Assembly: GCF_016863535.1 (NCBI RefSeq)
Contig: NZ_BOPB01000011.1
Span: forward strand, 124,001 to 188,000
Source of the DNA: Micromonospora lutea
GTDB taxonomy: Bacteria > Actinomycetota > Actinomycetes > Mycobacteriales > Micromonosporaceae
Direction: 5' to 3'
Length of the DNA: 64,000 bases
Positions 17,662 to 27,162 of this stretch are shown here, one piece after another. Within the stretch, counting starts at the first letter, position 1. Each line of letters starts with the position of its first letter. Both the position numbers and the translations under genes were made by a program. A model generated the notes under the pieces. It saw only the letters and a list, made by a program, of their open reading frames with translations. It had not been told where the DNA came from and searched no databases.

Positions 17662-18170
17662 AGCAGGTCCGGTACGGCAGGCCGCAGGGTCACCTCGACA
17701 CCGAGCCCGGCGGCGGCCTCGGTCAGCCGCCCGGCGAGCGTGTCGGCGGTACCCGTGGGCAGTTCCACCTCGGCGACCACCACGTAGAACGCCCCCGCCA
17801 GGCGGGTGCTCAGGTCGGTGACGTTGCCGCCGGCATCAGCCACCACCCGGGTCATCGCGGCCACGATGCCCATCCGGTCGGCACCGTGGACCGCCATCAC
17901 GTACGGTTCACCGGTCGTTGTCGTCCCGCCGTCGGGTGTCACCGCGCGTACGGTGGCCAGCAGTTGACCGTCGGCGGCCAGCGGCGCCAGCGCGGTCTCG
18001 ACCTCGGCGGCGGCCGGGCCGACGCAGATCAGGGTCATCGCGAAGTGCCCCCGCAGGCGGGTCATGGTGCTGTCGGTCAGGTTGGCTCCGAGCCGGGCGA
18101 GCACCTCGGCGACGTCAGCCACGATGCCGGGCCGGTCCCGGCCGATGACGGTGATCGCAAGCTCGTTCAT
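17658..18170 (-). CDS. Two-ACT-domain regulatory protein (GcvR-like)
   Basis: 170 aa built almost entirely of two ACT modules: residues about 1-80 (ITVIGRDRPGIVADVAEVLARLGANLTDS) and 90-165 (VMAVHGADRMGIVAAMTRVVADAGGNVTDLS). Such proteins bind amino acids; E. coli GcvR controls glycine cleavage. The ligand here cannot be read from sequence. ATG 18170 has no Shine-Dalgarno; an inverted repeat CGGGCA/TGCCCG lies just upstream. Coupled to peptide deformylase by a 4-bp overlap. Confidence 0.88.
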   Translation of the reverse strand: MNELAITVIGRDRPGIVADVAEVLARLGANLTDSTMTRLRGHFAMTLICVGPAAAEVETALAPLAADGQLLATVRAVTPDGGTTTTGEPYVMAVHGADRMGIVAAMTRVVADAGGNVTDLSTRLAGAFYVVVAEVELPTGTADTLAGRLTEAAAGLGVEVTLRPAVPDLL

Positions 18171-18265
18171 CCGGGCATTCTGCCCGATCGTCACAGGCTG
18201 TCGGTGTCGGCCCACCCCACCGTCCAACCGGCGGGATCTGCGTGCGTGACATCATCGGCGACGCG

Positions 18266-19168
18266 ATGACAGAAACCTCTTTCGCCGGCCGGGTGAGCCG
18301 GTGGTACGAGCAGCACGCGCGGGACCTGCCGTGGCGCCGGCCCGAGGTGAGCCCATGGGCGATCCTGGTCAGCGAGGTCATGCTTCAACAGACCCCGGTC
18401 GTCCGGGTGGTGCCCGCCTGGCAGGCGTGGCTGGAGCGCTGGCCGACACCGGCCGCCCTGGCCGGGTCCAGCCCGGCCGAGGCGATCCGGATGTGGGGGC
18501 GGCTCGGCTATCCGCGCCGCGCGGTCCGGCTGCACGAGTGCGCAACGGCCATCGTGGAACGCCACGGCGGTGCAGTGCCGGACCGGCTGGAGCACCTGCT
18601 CGCGCTGCCCGGCGTCGGCACGTACACCGCTCGGGCGGTGGCCGCCTTCGCGTACGGCCAGCGTCACCCGGTGGTCGACACGAACGTACGCCGGGTGGTC
18701 TGCCGGGCGGTTGCCGGTGAACCGGACGCCGGCCCGACCACCCGGCCCGCCGATCTGGTCGCCGCCGAAGAACTCCTGCCCGCCGAGCCGGCTGCGGCGG
18801 CCCTGGCCAGCGCCGCCATCATGGAACTGGGGGCGGTCGTCTGCACCGCCCGGTCCCCTCGCTGCGACGCGTGCCCGGTCGAGTCGACCTGCGCCTGGCG
18901 CGCCTCCGGGCGTCCCGCTCCGGCCGGTCCGACCCGCCGGCCTCAGCGGTACGCGGGCACCGACCGCCAGGTACGCGGCCTGCTGCTGGGGGTGCTCCGG
19001 GAGGCCACCGGACCAGTGCCGCACCAGCGCCTGGATCAGGTCTGGGCGGACGACGTGCAGCGCGCACGGGCACTCGCCGGGCTGGTCACCGACGGGCTGG
19101 TCGAGCCGGTCGGTGAGACCTCGTTCCGACTGATCGGGGACGGCCCCCCGGCACCAGTGGCAGGTTGA
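18266..19168 (+). CDS. mutY: A/G-specific adenine glycosylase
   Basis: 300 aa. Removes adenine mispaired with 8-oxoguanine. Catalytic Glu37 (SEVMLQQT), helix-hairpin-helix LPGVGTYTARAV, Asp138 (VVDTNVRRV) and a 4Fe-4S loop Cys193-x6-Cys200-x2-Cys203-x5-Cys209 are intact. The C-terminal MutT-like 8-oxoG-recognition domain is short, as in other actinobacteria. ATG 18266 fits the family N-terminus (FAGRVSRWYEQHARDLPWR); GTG 18242 adds eight residues and cannot be excluded. Confidence 0.95.
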   Translation: MTETSFAGRVSRWYEQHARDLPWRRPEVSPWAILVSEVMLQQTPVVRVVPAWQAWLERWPTPAALAGSSPAEAIRMWGRLGYPRRAVRLHECATAIVERHGGAVPDRLEHLLALPGVGTYTARAVAAFAYGQRHPVVDTNVRRVVCRAVAGEPDAGPTTRPADLVAAEELLPAEPAAAALASAAIMELGAVVCTARSPRCDACPVESTCAWRASGRPAPAGPTRRPQRYAGTDRQVRGLLLGVLREATGPVPHQRLDQVWADDVQRARALAGLVTDGLVEPVGETSFRLIGDGPPAPVAG

Positions 19169-19194
19169 GGGCCGGCCCGCTCGGGCCGGCCCTC
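19167..19194. terminator. Bidirectional terminator between mutY and the C39-like gene
   Basis: 13-bp perfect arms GAGGGCCGGCCCG / CGGGCCGGCCCTC with a two-base loop, beginning at the mutY stop codon and between convergent genes. Confidence 0.75.
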
Positions 19195-19208
19195 GCGATC
19201 ACCTCGAC

Positions 19209-19859
19209 TCAGGCGGAATAGCCGCGGCTGGCGATCCAGTCGGCCAACGCGTCGGTGCTGATCCAGTACTCGGACCGCGCGGCGTCGGCCGAGTCAGCGA
19301 TCTTCATCTGGTCACCACCGTCGCGGTAACCGGTCACCGCGATGTAGTGACCGCCGTCGAAGGTGTGGCTGCCTCCACCGAGATCAGTGGCGGTGCCGAC
19401 GACGTTGGCCACCACACCCCGTCCGTGGTCGATGGCGCGGACCACGTCCTCACGCAGCCGGTCGGTCTCGGCGCGGTCGGCGCTCTGACCGGGAATCTCC
19501 ACCGTGCGGTAGACGTCCTTGCCGGCCTTCCGGTTGAGCGCCTCGGTGATCAGGTACGCCGAGTCGGTGCCTCGCTCGGTGGTGCCCATCTCCCGGGCCA
19601 GGTCGTCCTGCGAGACTTCCTTGTTCAGAATGCTCAGCGTGTTACGTACGGCGGCCGGGCCGCAGTAGTAGAAGTTCGGCTGGGCCTCGTAGCGGACCTT
19701 CAGCTGTCGCTCGCCCTTGCCGTGCCCGCGCTCGGCCACGGCGCCCAGTGGGTTGGCACTCGGCGGAGCGGCCAGCGCGCCCACCGGGCCGGCGATCATT
19801 CCACCGGCGCAGACGGCACCGGCGGCGGTCAGGGCAGCCTTGCGGATCGGACCAGTCAT
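19209..19859 (-). CDS. Secreted C39-like cysteine peptidase
   Basis: 216 aa. Sec signal peptide (RKAALTAAGAVCAGGMIAGPVGALA, cleavage near residue 32) followed by a papain-fold C39_2-type domain: catalytic Cys in NFYYCGPAAVRN, His in GGHYIAVTGY and Asp in IADSADA. No ABC transporter domain is fused, unlike bacteriocin-maturation C39 peptidases, so it is an extracellular enzyme with unknown substrate. GGAAGG lies before ATG 19859. Single-gene transcript with a long upstream region. Confidence 0.85.
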   Translation of the reverse strand: MTGPIRKAALTAAGAVCAGGMIAGPVGALAAPPSANPLGAVAERGHGKGERQLKVRYEAQPNFYYCGPAAVRNTLSILNKEVSQDDLAREMGTTERGTDSAYLITEALNRKAGKDVYRTVEIPGQSADRAETDRLREDVVRAIDHGRGVVANVVGTATDLGGGSHTFDGGHYIAVTGYRDGGDQMKIADSADAARSEYWISTDALADWIASRGYSA

Positions 19860-20259
19860 GATCGTTGCCTTCCGTCTCGGGGGATCGACACGACACCAGG
19901 AGAGGGAGGATGCGGATACCGCGTCGGAGGGCGGCGCGGGTGCGCCTGCCCGGGTCTGCAACGACCTCGGCGAGCCCGGCATTTCCGGGTGCTGGAAGCA
20001 CAGGCCGTCGCGGTTACTCCTCGTACAACGGCCACCAGGACCGGTCCATGCCCGGGCAAACCGTGACCGCCGTCACGACAATCCACACCAAAACGGACAG
20101 GGGACCCAGGTGGCGACGTTCACAAACACACCGCCCTCCGGCCGGCAACGCCGACCAGACCTACGCTCGCGGCACTCGGCGCTAGTGCGGACGACCCCAC
20201 AGACGGCGGCGGCCCGGTGGCATTCGCCACCGGGCCGCCGTCTCGCTTTGGCTGACTAC
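19860..20259. other. Intergenic region upstream of the C39-like gene
   Basis: 400 bp with no supported gene. It must contain the C39-like gene promoter; no convincing -10/-35 pair stands out. Its right end holds the clpC terminator hairpin (20207-20240). Confidence 0.5.
20207..20240 (-). terminator. clpC terminator hairpin
   Basis: 15-bp perfect stem (20207-20221 / 20226-20240) with tetraloop ATTC, starting 20 bp after the clpC stop. Extremely GC-rich, without U-tract. Confidence 0.78.
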
Positions 20260-22794
20260 CTACTCGTCCGCGCCCGCAGGTGCCGTCGTACCGCCGAGGT
20301 CGGCCGGCACAGCGTCCGGCACCTCCACCGGCCGGTCAGACCCCTTGAAGACGAGCTTGGCCTTGTCGATGTCGTTGGGATCGCCTTCGCAATCGACGAC
20401 GATGATCTGGCCCGGGGTGAGCTCGTTGAACAGGATGCGTTCGGAGAGGTTGTCCTCGATGTCACGTTGGATGGTGCGGCGTAGTGGACGTGCGCCGAGG
20501 ACGGGGTCGAAGCCCTTCACCGCCAGGTACTTCTTGGCGTTGTCGGTGAGTTCGAGGCCCATGTCCTTGTTCCGCAGCTGGGTTTCGATGCGGGAGATCA
20601 TGATGTCGACGATCGACAGGATCTCGTTCTGGCGCAGCTGGTGGAAGACGATGGTGTCGTCGATCCGGTTGAGGAACTCAGGCCGGAAGTGCTGCTTGAG
20701 TTCGTCGTTGACCTTCTGCTTCATCCGGTCGTAGTTCGACTCGGAGTCCTCCGAGGCCTGGAAGCCCAGCGAGACCGCCTTGGCCACGTCCCGGGTACCC
20801 AGGTTCGTGGTCAGGATGATGACCGTGTTCTTGAAGTCCACGATCCGGCCCTGACCATCGGTGAGTCGACCGTCCTCCAGAATCTGCAGCAGCGTGTTGA
20901 AGACGTCCGGGTGAGCCTTCTCGATCTCGTCGAACAGCACCACACTGAACGGCCGACGCCGCACCTTCTCGGTCAGCTGCCCACCCTCGTCGTAGCCGAC
21001 GTACCCGGGCGGAGCACCGACGAGCCGGGAGACCGTGTACCGGTCGTGGAACTCGGACATGTCCAGCTGGATGAGGGCGTCCTCGCTACCGAACAGGAAC
21101 TCGGCGAGCGCCTTGGACAGCTCGGTCTTACCCACACCCGACGGGCCGGCGAAGATGAACGAGCCGGACGGACGCTTGGGGTCCTTCAGGCCGGCCCGGG
21201 TACGCCGGATCGCCTTCGACACCGCCTTGACCGCGTCCTCCTGGCCGATGACGCGCTTGTGCAGCTCGTCCTCCATGCGCAGCAGGCGCGAGGTCTCCTC
21301 CTCGGTCAGCTTGTAGACCGGGATGCCCGTCCAGTTGCCCAGCACCTCGGCGATCTGCTCGTCGTCGACCTCGCTGACGACGTCCAGGTCACCGGCCTTC
21401 CACTCCTTCTCCCGCTGCGCCTTCTGGCCCAGCAGCTGCTTCTCCTTGTCGCGCAACTGCGCGGCGCGCTCGAAGTCCTGCGCGTCGATCGCAGACTCCT
21501 TGTCGCGGCGCACCTGGGCGATGCGCTCGTCGAAGTCGCGCAGGTCCGGCGGCGCGGTCATCCGGCGGATCCGCATCCGGGCACCAGCCTCGTCGATCAG
21601 GTCGATCGCCTTGTCCGGCAGGAACCGGTCAGAGATGTACCGGTCGGCCAGGGTGGCGGCGGCGACCAGCGCGGCGTCGGTGATCGACACCCGGTGGTGC
21701 GCCTCGTACCGGTCCCGCAGGCCCTTCAGTATCTCGATCGTGTGGGCCAGCGAGGGCTCACCCACCTGGATCGGCTGGAAGCGGCGTTCCAGCGCGGCGT
21801 CCTTCTCCAGGTGCTTGCGGTACTCGTCCAGCGTGGTCGCGCCGATGGTCTGCAGCTCGCCACGGGCCAGCATCGGCTTGAGGATGCTCGCCGCGTCGAT
21901 CGCACCCTCGGCGGCACCCGCACCCACCAGGGTGTGAATCTCGTCGATGAACAGGATGATGTCGCCCCGGGTGCGGATCTCCTTGAGCACCTTCTTCAGG
22001 CGCTCCTCGAAGTCACCGCGGTACCGGGAGCCGGCCACCAGGGCACCCAGGTCAAGCGTGTACAGCTGCTTGTCCTTCAGCGTCTCCGGCACCTCGCCCT
22101 TGATGATCTTCTGGGAGAGGCCCTCCACCACGGCGGTCTTACCGACACCGGGCTCACCGATCAGGACCGGGTTGTTCTTCGTCCGGCGGGAGAGCACCTG
22201 CATCACCCGCTCGATTTCCTTTTCCCGCCCGATCACCGGGTCGAGCTTGCCCTCACGGGCCGCCTGGGTCAGGTTCCGGCCGAACTGGTCCAGCACCAGG
22301 CTGGTCGACGGGGCGGCCTCGCCCGGCGCAGCGCCCGCCGCGGCCGGCTCCTTGCCCTGGTAGCCCGACAGGAGCTGGATCACCTGCTGACGGACCCGGT
22401 TCAGGTCGGCGCCGAGCTTCACCAGCACCTGCGCGGCGACGCCCTCACCCTCACGGATCAGACCCAACAGGATGTGCTCGGTGCCGATGTAGTTGTGGCC
22501 GAGCTGCAACGCCTCACGTAGCGACAGCTCCAGCACCTTCTTGGCCCGCGGCGTGAACGGGATGTGCCCACTCGGCGCCTGCTGACCCTGGCCGATGATC
22601 TCCTCAACCTGTTGGCGGACGCCCTCCAACGAGATCCCGAGGCTCTCCAGGGCCTTGGCCGCGACGCCCTCGCCCTCGTGGATCAGGCCCAACAGGATGT
22701 GCTCCGTACCGATGTAATTGTGGTTGAGCATCCGGGCCTCTTCCTGGGCCAGGACGACAACCCGTCGCGCTCGGTCGGTGAACCGCTCGAACAT
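20260..22794 (-). CDS. clpC: Clp protease ATP-binding subunit ClpC
   Basis: 844 aa AAA+ unfoldase that feeds proteins to ClpP. Two N-terminal Clp repeats ([20 protein letters not shown]..., [14 protein letters not shown] twice), first AAA module with GEPGVGKT, a middle coiled-coil/UVR segment ([23 protein letters not shown]), second AAA module with GPSGVGKT and a C-terminal sensor-2 domain ending in an acidic tail. ATG 22794 has AGGAG ten bases upstream. Essential in related actinobacteria. Its upstream region is shared with a DnaA-box-bearing repeat. Confidence 0.97.
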   Translation of the reverse strand: MFERFTDRARRVVVLAQEEARMLNHNYIGTEHILLGLIHEGEGVAAKALESLGISLEGVRQQVEEIIGQGQQAPSGHIPFTPRAKKVLELSLREALQLGHNYIGTEHILLGLIREGEGVAAQVLVKLGADLNRVRQQVIQLLSGYQGKEPAAAGAAPGEAAPSTSLVLDQFGRNLTQAAREGKLDPVIGREKEIERVMQVLSRRTKNNPVLIGEPGVGKTAVVEGLSQKIIKGEVPETLKDKQLYTLDLGALVAGSRYRGDFEERLKKVLKEIRTRGDIILFIDEIHTLVGAGAAEGAIDAASILKPMLARGELQTIGATTLDEYRKHLEKDAALERRFQPIQVGEPSLAHTIEILKGLRDRYEAHHRVSITDAALVAAATLADRYISDRFLPDKAIDLIDEAGARMRIRRMTAPPDLRDFDERIAQVRRDKESAIDAQDFERAAQLRDKEKQLLGQKAQREKEWKAGDLDVVSEVDDEQIAEVLGNWTGIPVYKLTEEETSRLLRMEDELHKRVIGQEDAVKAVSKAIRRTRAGLKDPKRPSGSFIFAGPSGVGKTELSKALAEFLFGSEDALIQLDMSEFHDRYTVSRLVGAPPGYVGYDEGGQLTEKVRRRPFSVVLFDEIEKAHPDVFNTLLQILEDGRLTDGQGRIVDFKNTVIILTTNLGTRDVAKAVSLGFQASEDSESNYDRMKQKVNDELKQHFRPEFLNRIDDTIVFHQLRQNEILSIVDIMISRIETQLRNKDMGLELTDNAKKYLAVKGFDPVLGARPLRRTIQRDIEDNLSERILFNELTPGQIIVVDCEGDPNDIDKAKLVFKGSDRPVEVPDAVPADLGGTTAPAGADE

Positions 22795-23099
22795 GCCCTC
22801 GTGCTCCTCACGTGCCGTGCGCACTCGATCTTGGTGGTCAAGATTCTCGGCGGGGCCGGATACGCGAGCGCCCGGGACGGGCGTCCGCGCCTCATTACTC
22901 TATCGCCGCGAGCCGACTCGGCTGACCTCGTGTGTCTGCGTCGTAGGCCCGGTACGCGTCGTTTTGCACAACCATCCACGCTCAACGGGTGTTCCGGGCA
23001 TGGTCTGTGTACGCGCAGAGCGAAATTCGGCCCGGCGGTCGGACCTCCGGGGACACCGCACGGGGCGCCCCGGCCCGGGGATCAGCACCCCCAGGACGC

Positions 23100-23142
23100 C
23101 ATCCACAGGCTGTGGACAACACATCCACCGGCTGTGGACAAC
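23100..23142. repeat. 21-bp tandem repeat carrying two DnaA boxes
   Basis: CATCCAC[A/C]GGCTGTGGACAAC occurs at 23100-23120 and 23122-23142, one mismatch, period 22 bp. Each copy contains TGTGGACAA, the complement of TTGTCCACA (23111-23119 and 23133-23141), which equals the high-GC actinobacterial DnaA-box form. Confidence 0.7.
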
Positions 23143-23176
23143 GCGCGGTACGCCCCGGAACAGTCCCGGCGACGAC

Positions 23177-23209
23177 GACGCCGGCCCGGAGAGTCTCCGG
23201 GCCGGCGTC
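23177..23209 (-). terminator. lsr2 terminator hairpin
   Basis: 15-bp perfect arms (23177-23191, 23195-23209) with a 3-nt loop, 26 bp past the lsr2 stop codon. Confidence 0.75.
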
Positions 23210-23234
23210 ATGACGATGACCGTACGTGCCAGTC

Positions 23235-23585
23235 TCAGTGACCGGCCTTCGAGTGGTACTCGTCGACGATCTCCTGGGGAATCCGACCCCGGTCCGAGAT
23301 GTCTTTGCCCGCCTTACGCGCCCAGGCTCGGATGGCCTTGTTCTGCTCACGGTCGGCCGTGGCACCGCCCCGACCACGGGCGGCCCGACCGCCCACGACC
23401 ACACCGCCGCGACCCACCTTCGTGCCGTGAGCGATGTACGGGGCGAATACGTCGCGCAATTTCTCTGCGTTCGAACCTGACAGGTCGATCTCGTACTGAA
23501 CTCCGTCGAGCGCGAACTTGACGGTCTCGTCCGCGTCCCCGCCGTCCAGGTCATCGACCAGCTTGTGAATGATCTGCTTGGCCAC
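23235..23585 (-). CDS. lsr2: Lsr2 nucleoid-associated protein / xenogeneic silencer
   Basis: 116 aa. The N-terminal dimerisation domain (AKQIIHKLVDDLDGGDADETVKFALDGVQYEIDL) and C-terminal AT-hook-like domain with DRGRIPQEI (Arg99-Gly-Arg101) are typical. It coats AT-rich, often foreign, DNA. GTG 23585 is chosen: AAGGA sits 9 nt upstream and the next residues match the canonical AKxxxxxLVDDxDG start; ATG 23594 would overlap that ribosome-binding site. Lies between lysS and clpC as in mycobacteria. Confidence 0.95.
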   Translation of the reverse strand: MAKQIIHKLVDDLDGGDADETVKFALDGVQYEIDLSGSNAEKLRDVFAPYIAHGTKVGRGGVVVGGRAARGRGGATADREQNKAIRAWARKAGKDISDRGRIPQEIVDEYHSKAGH

Positions 23586-23699
23586 GTCCCACATTCCTTT
23601 CGAGCAGGGTAGCTCCTGCCAACTGCAGAAGCACAATAACCCGTCAGATGCTTGTCACGTCAATAGGATGCGGTAACGAGGCGCAAAGTTTCCGTACGA

Positions 23700-25208
23700 C
23701 TACTCCGCGCGGACCAACGGGAAGAGGATGGTTTCCCGAATTCCCAGGCCGGTCAGCGCCATCAGGAGGCGGTCGATTCCCATTCCCATGCCACCGCAAG
23801 GTGGCATTCCGTACTCCATCGCCCGGAGAAAGTCCTCGTCCAGTCGCATCGCCTCGTCGTCACCCCGAGCGGCCAGTTGCGCCTGAGCCACCAGCCGTTC
23901 CCGCTGCACCACCGGGTCGACCAGCTCGGAGTAGGCAGTGCCCAACTCGAAGCCGAGCACGTACAGGTCCCACTTCTCGGCCAGGCCCGGCTCGCTGCGA
24001 TGGGACCGGGTCAGCGGACTGGTCTCCTCCGGATAGTCCCGGACGAAGGTGGGTGCCTCCAGACCGGGTACCACCAGTTCCTCGAAGAGTTCCTCCGCCA
24101 GCTTGCCCGGCCCCCACTTGGGGTCGACCGCCAAGCCCACCTTGTCCGCGTACTCGACCAACCGAGCGGGCTCGGTGTGGACCGTGACCTCCTCTCCGAG
24201 CGCCTCGGAAAGCACGCCGAAGAGCGTGACCGAACGCCACTCGCCACCGAGGTCGAACTCCCGTCCGTCCGCGTGGGTGACCACCGTCGATCCGGAGACG
24301 GCGATCGCCGCCCGCTGGACGAGATTGCGGGTCAACTCGGCCATCGTGTTGTAGTCCCCGTACGCCTCGTACGCCTCCAGCATGGCGAACTCGGGTGAGT
24401 GCGAAGAGTCGATGCCCTCATTACGGAAGTTGCGGTTGATCTCGAAGACCCGCTCGACGCCACCGACGACGGCGCGCTTCAGAAACAGTTCCGGAGCGAT
24501 TCGGAGATACAGATCGGTGTTGAGTGCATTGCTGTGGGTCACGAAAGGACGGGCCGCCGCGCCCCCATGGAGCAACTGCAACATCGGGGTCTCCACCTCA
24601 AGGTAACCCTCGCCGTGCAGCGAATCACGCAGACTGCGCAACGCCGCCGCCCGGGTACGCACCATCTGCCGCGCCTGCGGACGGACGATCAGGTCGACGT
24701 AGCGCTGCCGGACCCGGGCCTCCTCGCTGAGCGGCTTGTGCGCCACCGGAAGTGGGCGCAACGCCTTGGCGGTGACCGCCCACTCCTCGGCCAGCACCGA
24801 CAACTCGCCCCGACGGCTGGTGATCACCTCCCCGGTGACCCCGACGTGGTCGCCGAGATCCACCAGGCGCTTCCAGTCCTCCAGTCGATCCGCGCCGACC
24901 CGGTCCAGCGACAGCATGGCCTGCAGCTCGGTGCCGTCGCCGTCGCGGAGCGTGACGAAACAGAGCTTGCCGGTGTTCCGCACGAAGATCACCCGGCCGG
25001 TGACCGAGGCACGGTCGCCGGTGGCGGTGTCCGTGGGCAGATCCGCGTAGCGCTCGCGCAGTTCCCGCAGGGTGCTGGTACGCGGGTAGCCGATCGGATA
25101 CGGCTGCACACCGTCGGCGAGCATCCGGTCCCGCTTCTCCCGGCGGACCTTCATCTGCTCGGGAAGGTCGTCGGCGGGGTCGACTGGCACGGGGCTCTGT
25201 TGGGTCAC
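23700..25208 (-). CDS. lysS: Lysyl-tRNA synthetase (class II)
   Basis: 502 aa. N-terminal OB-fold anticodon-binding domain ([24 protein letters not shown]), then class II catalytic core: motif 1 around VETPMLQ, motif 2 [20 protein letters not shown] and motif 3 [14 protein letters not shown] 25208 with GAGGAAG upstream. Length and motifs are standard, so this is the housekeeping enzyme. Confidence 0.97.
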   Translation of the reverse strand: MTQQSPVPVDPADDLPEQMKVRREKRDRMLADGVQPYPIGYPRTSTLRELRERYADLPTDTATGDRASVTGRVIFVRNTGKLCFVTLRDGDGTELQAMLSLDRVGADRLEDWKRLVDLGDHVGVTGEVITSRRGELSVLAEEWAVTAKALRPLPVAHKPLSEEARVRQRYVDLIVRPQARQMVRTRAAALRSLRDSLHGEGYLEVETPMLQLLHGGAAARPFVTHSNALNTDLYLRIAPELFLKRAVVGGVERVFEINRNFRNEGIDSSHSPEFAMLEAYEAYGDYNTMAELTRNLVQRAAIAVSGSTVVTHADGREFDLGGEWRSVTLFGVLSEALGEEVTVHTEPARLVEYADKVGLAVDPKWGPGKLAEELFEELVVPGLEAPTFVRDYPEETSPLTRSHRSEPGLAEKWDLYVLGFELGTAYSELVDPVVQRERLVAQAQLAARGDDEAMRLDEDFLRAMEYGMPPCGGMGMGIDRLLMALTGLGIRETILFPLVRAE

Positions 25209-25396
25209 GGCACGCTTCCTCAGCGGGAGAATTCGGGCGGGGTCAGGCCCCGAGCGTACTCAAACACCTCAGCGACCGTTACCGGATAGTCCCCCGCCCA
25301 ACCCGAGCCCACCGTTGCAGGCTCCGCCGCCCCCGTCACCCCGACCACCCACCACCACAGACCACCCCCAGCGGACGGATGGCGAATGCCCCACGA

Positions 25397-25468
25397 GGTT
25401 TCCGGGCAGCCCGACCGGCGCAGGGATCAAGCCTGACCGCCCGGAGCCGGTCGGGCTGCCCGGAAACC
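25397..25468 (+). repeat. 72-bp palindromic element, copy A
   Basis: Perfect 23-bp inverted arms (25397-25419, 25446-25468) around a 26-nt core (25420-25445) that begins GCAGGGATCAAGCC. It lies between coaX and lysS, 20 bp beyond the coaX stop, where it may act as terminator or spacer. The core is identical in copy C and is the exact reverse complement of the core in copy B. The arms differ between copies in a way that keeps pairing. Confidence 0.85.
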
Positions 25469-25487
25469 CCACCACGAAGAGCAAAAC

Positions 25488-26246
25488 TCAGAGGTTCCGC
25501 TCGTACACCATGCGCAGCCCGATCAACGTGATCATTGGCTCGTGATGCGTGATCGTCCGGCACTCGTTGAGCACCAGTGCCGCCAGCCCGCCAGTAGCGA
25601 TCACCGCCTTCAGCTCTCCCATCTCGGCGGCCATCCGCTCGACGATCCGGTCCACCTGACCGGCGAACCCGAAGTAGAGGCCCGCCTGGAGGCACTCGAC
25701 GGTGTTCTTGCCGATGACCGAGCGGGGCCGGGTCGCCTCGACCTTGCGTAGCTGGGCGGCGCGAGCGGCGAGCGCGTCGAAGGAGATCTCGATGCCAGGG
25801 GCGAACGCACCACCGAGGAACTCGCCTCGGGCGCTGATCACGTCGAAGTTGGTGGTGGTGCCGAAGTCGACGACGATCGAGGGACCGCCGTAGAGGGTGT
25901 ACGCGGCCAACGTGTTGACCACCCGGTCCGCACCGACCTCCTTGGGGTTGTCGATGGCCAGTTGCACCCCGGTGCGTACGCCGGGTTCGACGATGACGCT
26001 GGGCAGCTCCCCGTAGTAGCGGGTCAGCATGGTCCGCAGCGAGCGCAGGGCCGCCGGGACCGTCGAGCAGGCGGCCACGCCGGTGATCTCGACGGCGTCG
26101 CCGGCAAGCAGCCCCCGGAACATCAGACCCAGCTCGTCGGCGGTCGAACGGGCGTCGGTCTTGATCCGCCAGGAGTGCACCAGCTTGTCACCGTCGAAGG
26201 TCGCCAGCACGGTGTTGGTGTTCCCGATGTCGATGCAGAGCAGCAC
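25488..26246 (-). CDS. coaX: Type III pantothenate kinase
   Basis: 252 aa. First step of CoA synthesis. ASKHA-fold motifs: DIGNTNTVLATFD (phosphate-binding 1), PKEVGADRVVNTLAAY (type III signature), IVVDFGTTTNFDVIS and GGAFAPGI. GTG 26246 follows nadC by 19 bp, so nadB-nadC-coaX is one operon joining NAD and CoA synthesis. Confidence 0.96.
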   Translation of the reverse strand: MLLCIDIGNTNTVLATFDGDKLVHSWRIKTDARSTADELGLMFRGLLAGDAVEITGVAACSTVPAALRSLRTMLTRYYGELPSVIVEPGVRTGVQLAIDNPKEVGADRVVNTLAAYTLYGGPSIVVDFGTTTNFDVISARGEFLGGAFAPGIEISFDALAARAAQLRKVEATRPRSVIGKNTVECLQAGLYFGFAGQVDRIVERMAAEMGELKAVIATGGLAALVLNECRTITHHEPMITLIGLRMVYERNL

Positions 26247-26265
26247 GCACGCAGCCTAGACGGGT

Positions 26266-27162
26266 TCACTCGGTACGCAGGTCCAGGGCGATGTCCAGGA
26301 TCGGTGAGGAGTGCGTGAGCGCGCCGACGGAGAGGAAGTCGACGCCGGTCGCGCCCACCGCCGCCGCGTCGGCGAGGGTCAGCCCGCCGGTCGCCTCCAA
26401 CTCGGCCCGGTCGCCGACGGCGGCGACCACCTCGGCGAGCAGCGCCGGGGGCATGTTGTCCAGCAGGAGAAATCTGGCCCCGGCCTCGACCGCCTCCACC
26501 GCCTCGGCGAGGGTGTCCACCTCCACCTGCACCGGCACCTCCGGGAACGCCTCTCGGACCCGCCGGTAGGCGGCGGCCACACCGCCCGCCGCGAACTTGT
26601 GGTTGTCCTTGACCATGGCGACGTCGTGCAGGCCCATCCGCTTGTTGGTGCCGCCACCGGCACGGACCGCGTACTTCTCCAGGGCACGCAGCCCCGGCGT
26701 GGTCTTGCGGGTGTCCAGGACCATCGCCTTGCTGCCGGCCAGCGCGTCCGCCCAGGCCCGGGTGTGGGTGGCCACCCCGGACATCCGGCAGAGCAGATTG
26801 AGGGCGGTCCGTTCGGCGGTGAGCAGCACCCGGGTGGGACCGTAGACCGTGGCCAGCACGTCCCCTCGGGCCACCCGTTCGCCGTCGTGCGCCACCAGCG
26901 AAACCTCGACGGTACGCCCGATCCCGCTGCCCCCGGCGGCCAGCTCGAACACGGCGGCGGCGACGGCCAGTCCGGCCACCACGCCGTCGGCGCGGGCCAC
27001 CACGTCGGCGGTGCCCGTCTGCGTCGCCGGGATGGTGGCGGCACTTGTCACGTCCAGCCCGTCCGGGCCGAGGTCCTCCGCGAGCGCGTTCTCAATGATC
27101 CGGCGCACCTGGTCCGGGTCCAGCCCGGCCGCGCGCAGCATCCGCTCCGTCTCGTCGGTCAT
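26266..27162 (-). CDS. nadC: Nicotinate-nucleotide pyrophosphorylase (carboxylating)
   Basis: 298 aa. Converts quinolinate and PRPP to nicotinate mononucleotide. N-terminal ALAEDLGPDGLDVTSA, then the alpha/beta barrel with DTRKTTPGLRALEKYAV, GGGTNKRMGLHD, MVKDNH and the phosphate-binding loop EATGGLTL. ATG 27162 overlaps the nadB stop by 4 bp (ATGA). Confidence 0.97.
   Translation of the reverse strand: MTDETERMLRAAGLDPDQVRRIIENALAEDLGPDGLDVTSAATIPATQTGTADVVARADGVVAGLAVAAAVFELAAGGSGIGRTVEVSLVAHDGERVARGDVLATVYGPTRVLLTAERTALNLLCRMSGVATHTRAWADALAGSKAMVLDTRKTTPGLRALEKYAVRAGGGTNKRMGLHDVAMVKDNHKFAAGGVAAAYRRVREAFPEVPVQVEVDTLAEAVEAVEAGARFLLLDNMPPALLAEVVAAVGDRAELEATGGLTLADAAAVGATGVDFLSVGALTHSSPILDIALDLRTE

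Larger units (their letters stand above)
22795..23234. other. clpC-lsr2 intergenic region
   Basis: 440 bp between two minus-strand genes. From right to left: lsr2 terminator hairpin (23209-23177), a 21-bp tandem repeat with two DnaA-box-like sites (23142-23100), a possible clpC -10 TAGAGT (22902-22897, minus strand), and a small inverted repeat ATCTTG-gtggt-CAAGAT (22828-22844) in the clpC leader. No ORF is credible. Confidence 0.55.

Noticed and set aside
20641..22521. A 626-codon plus-strand frame opposite clpC
   Set aside because: Antisense shadow of clpC: no ribosome-binding site, no recognisable domain, and composition typical of reversed codons.
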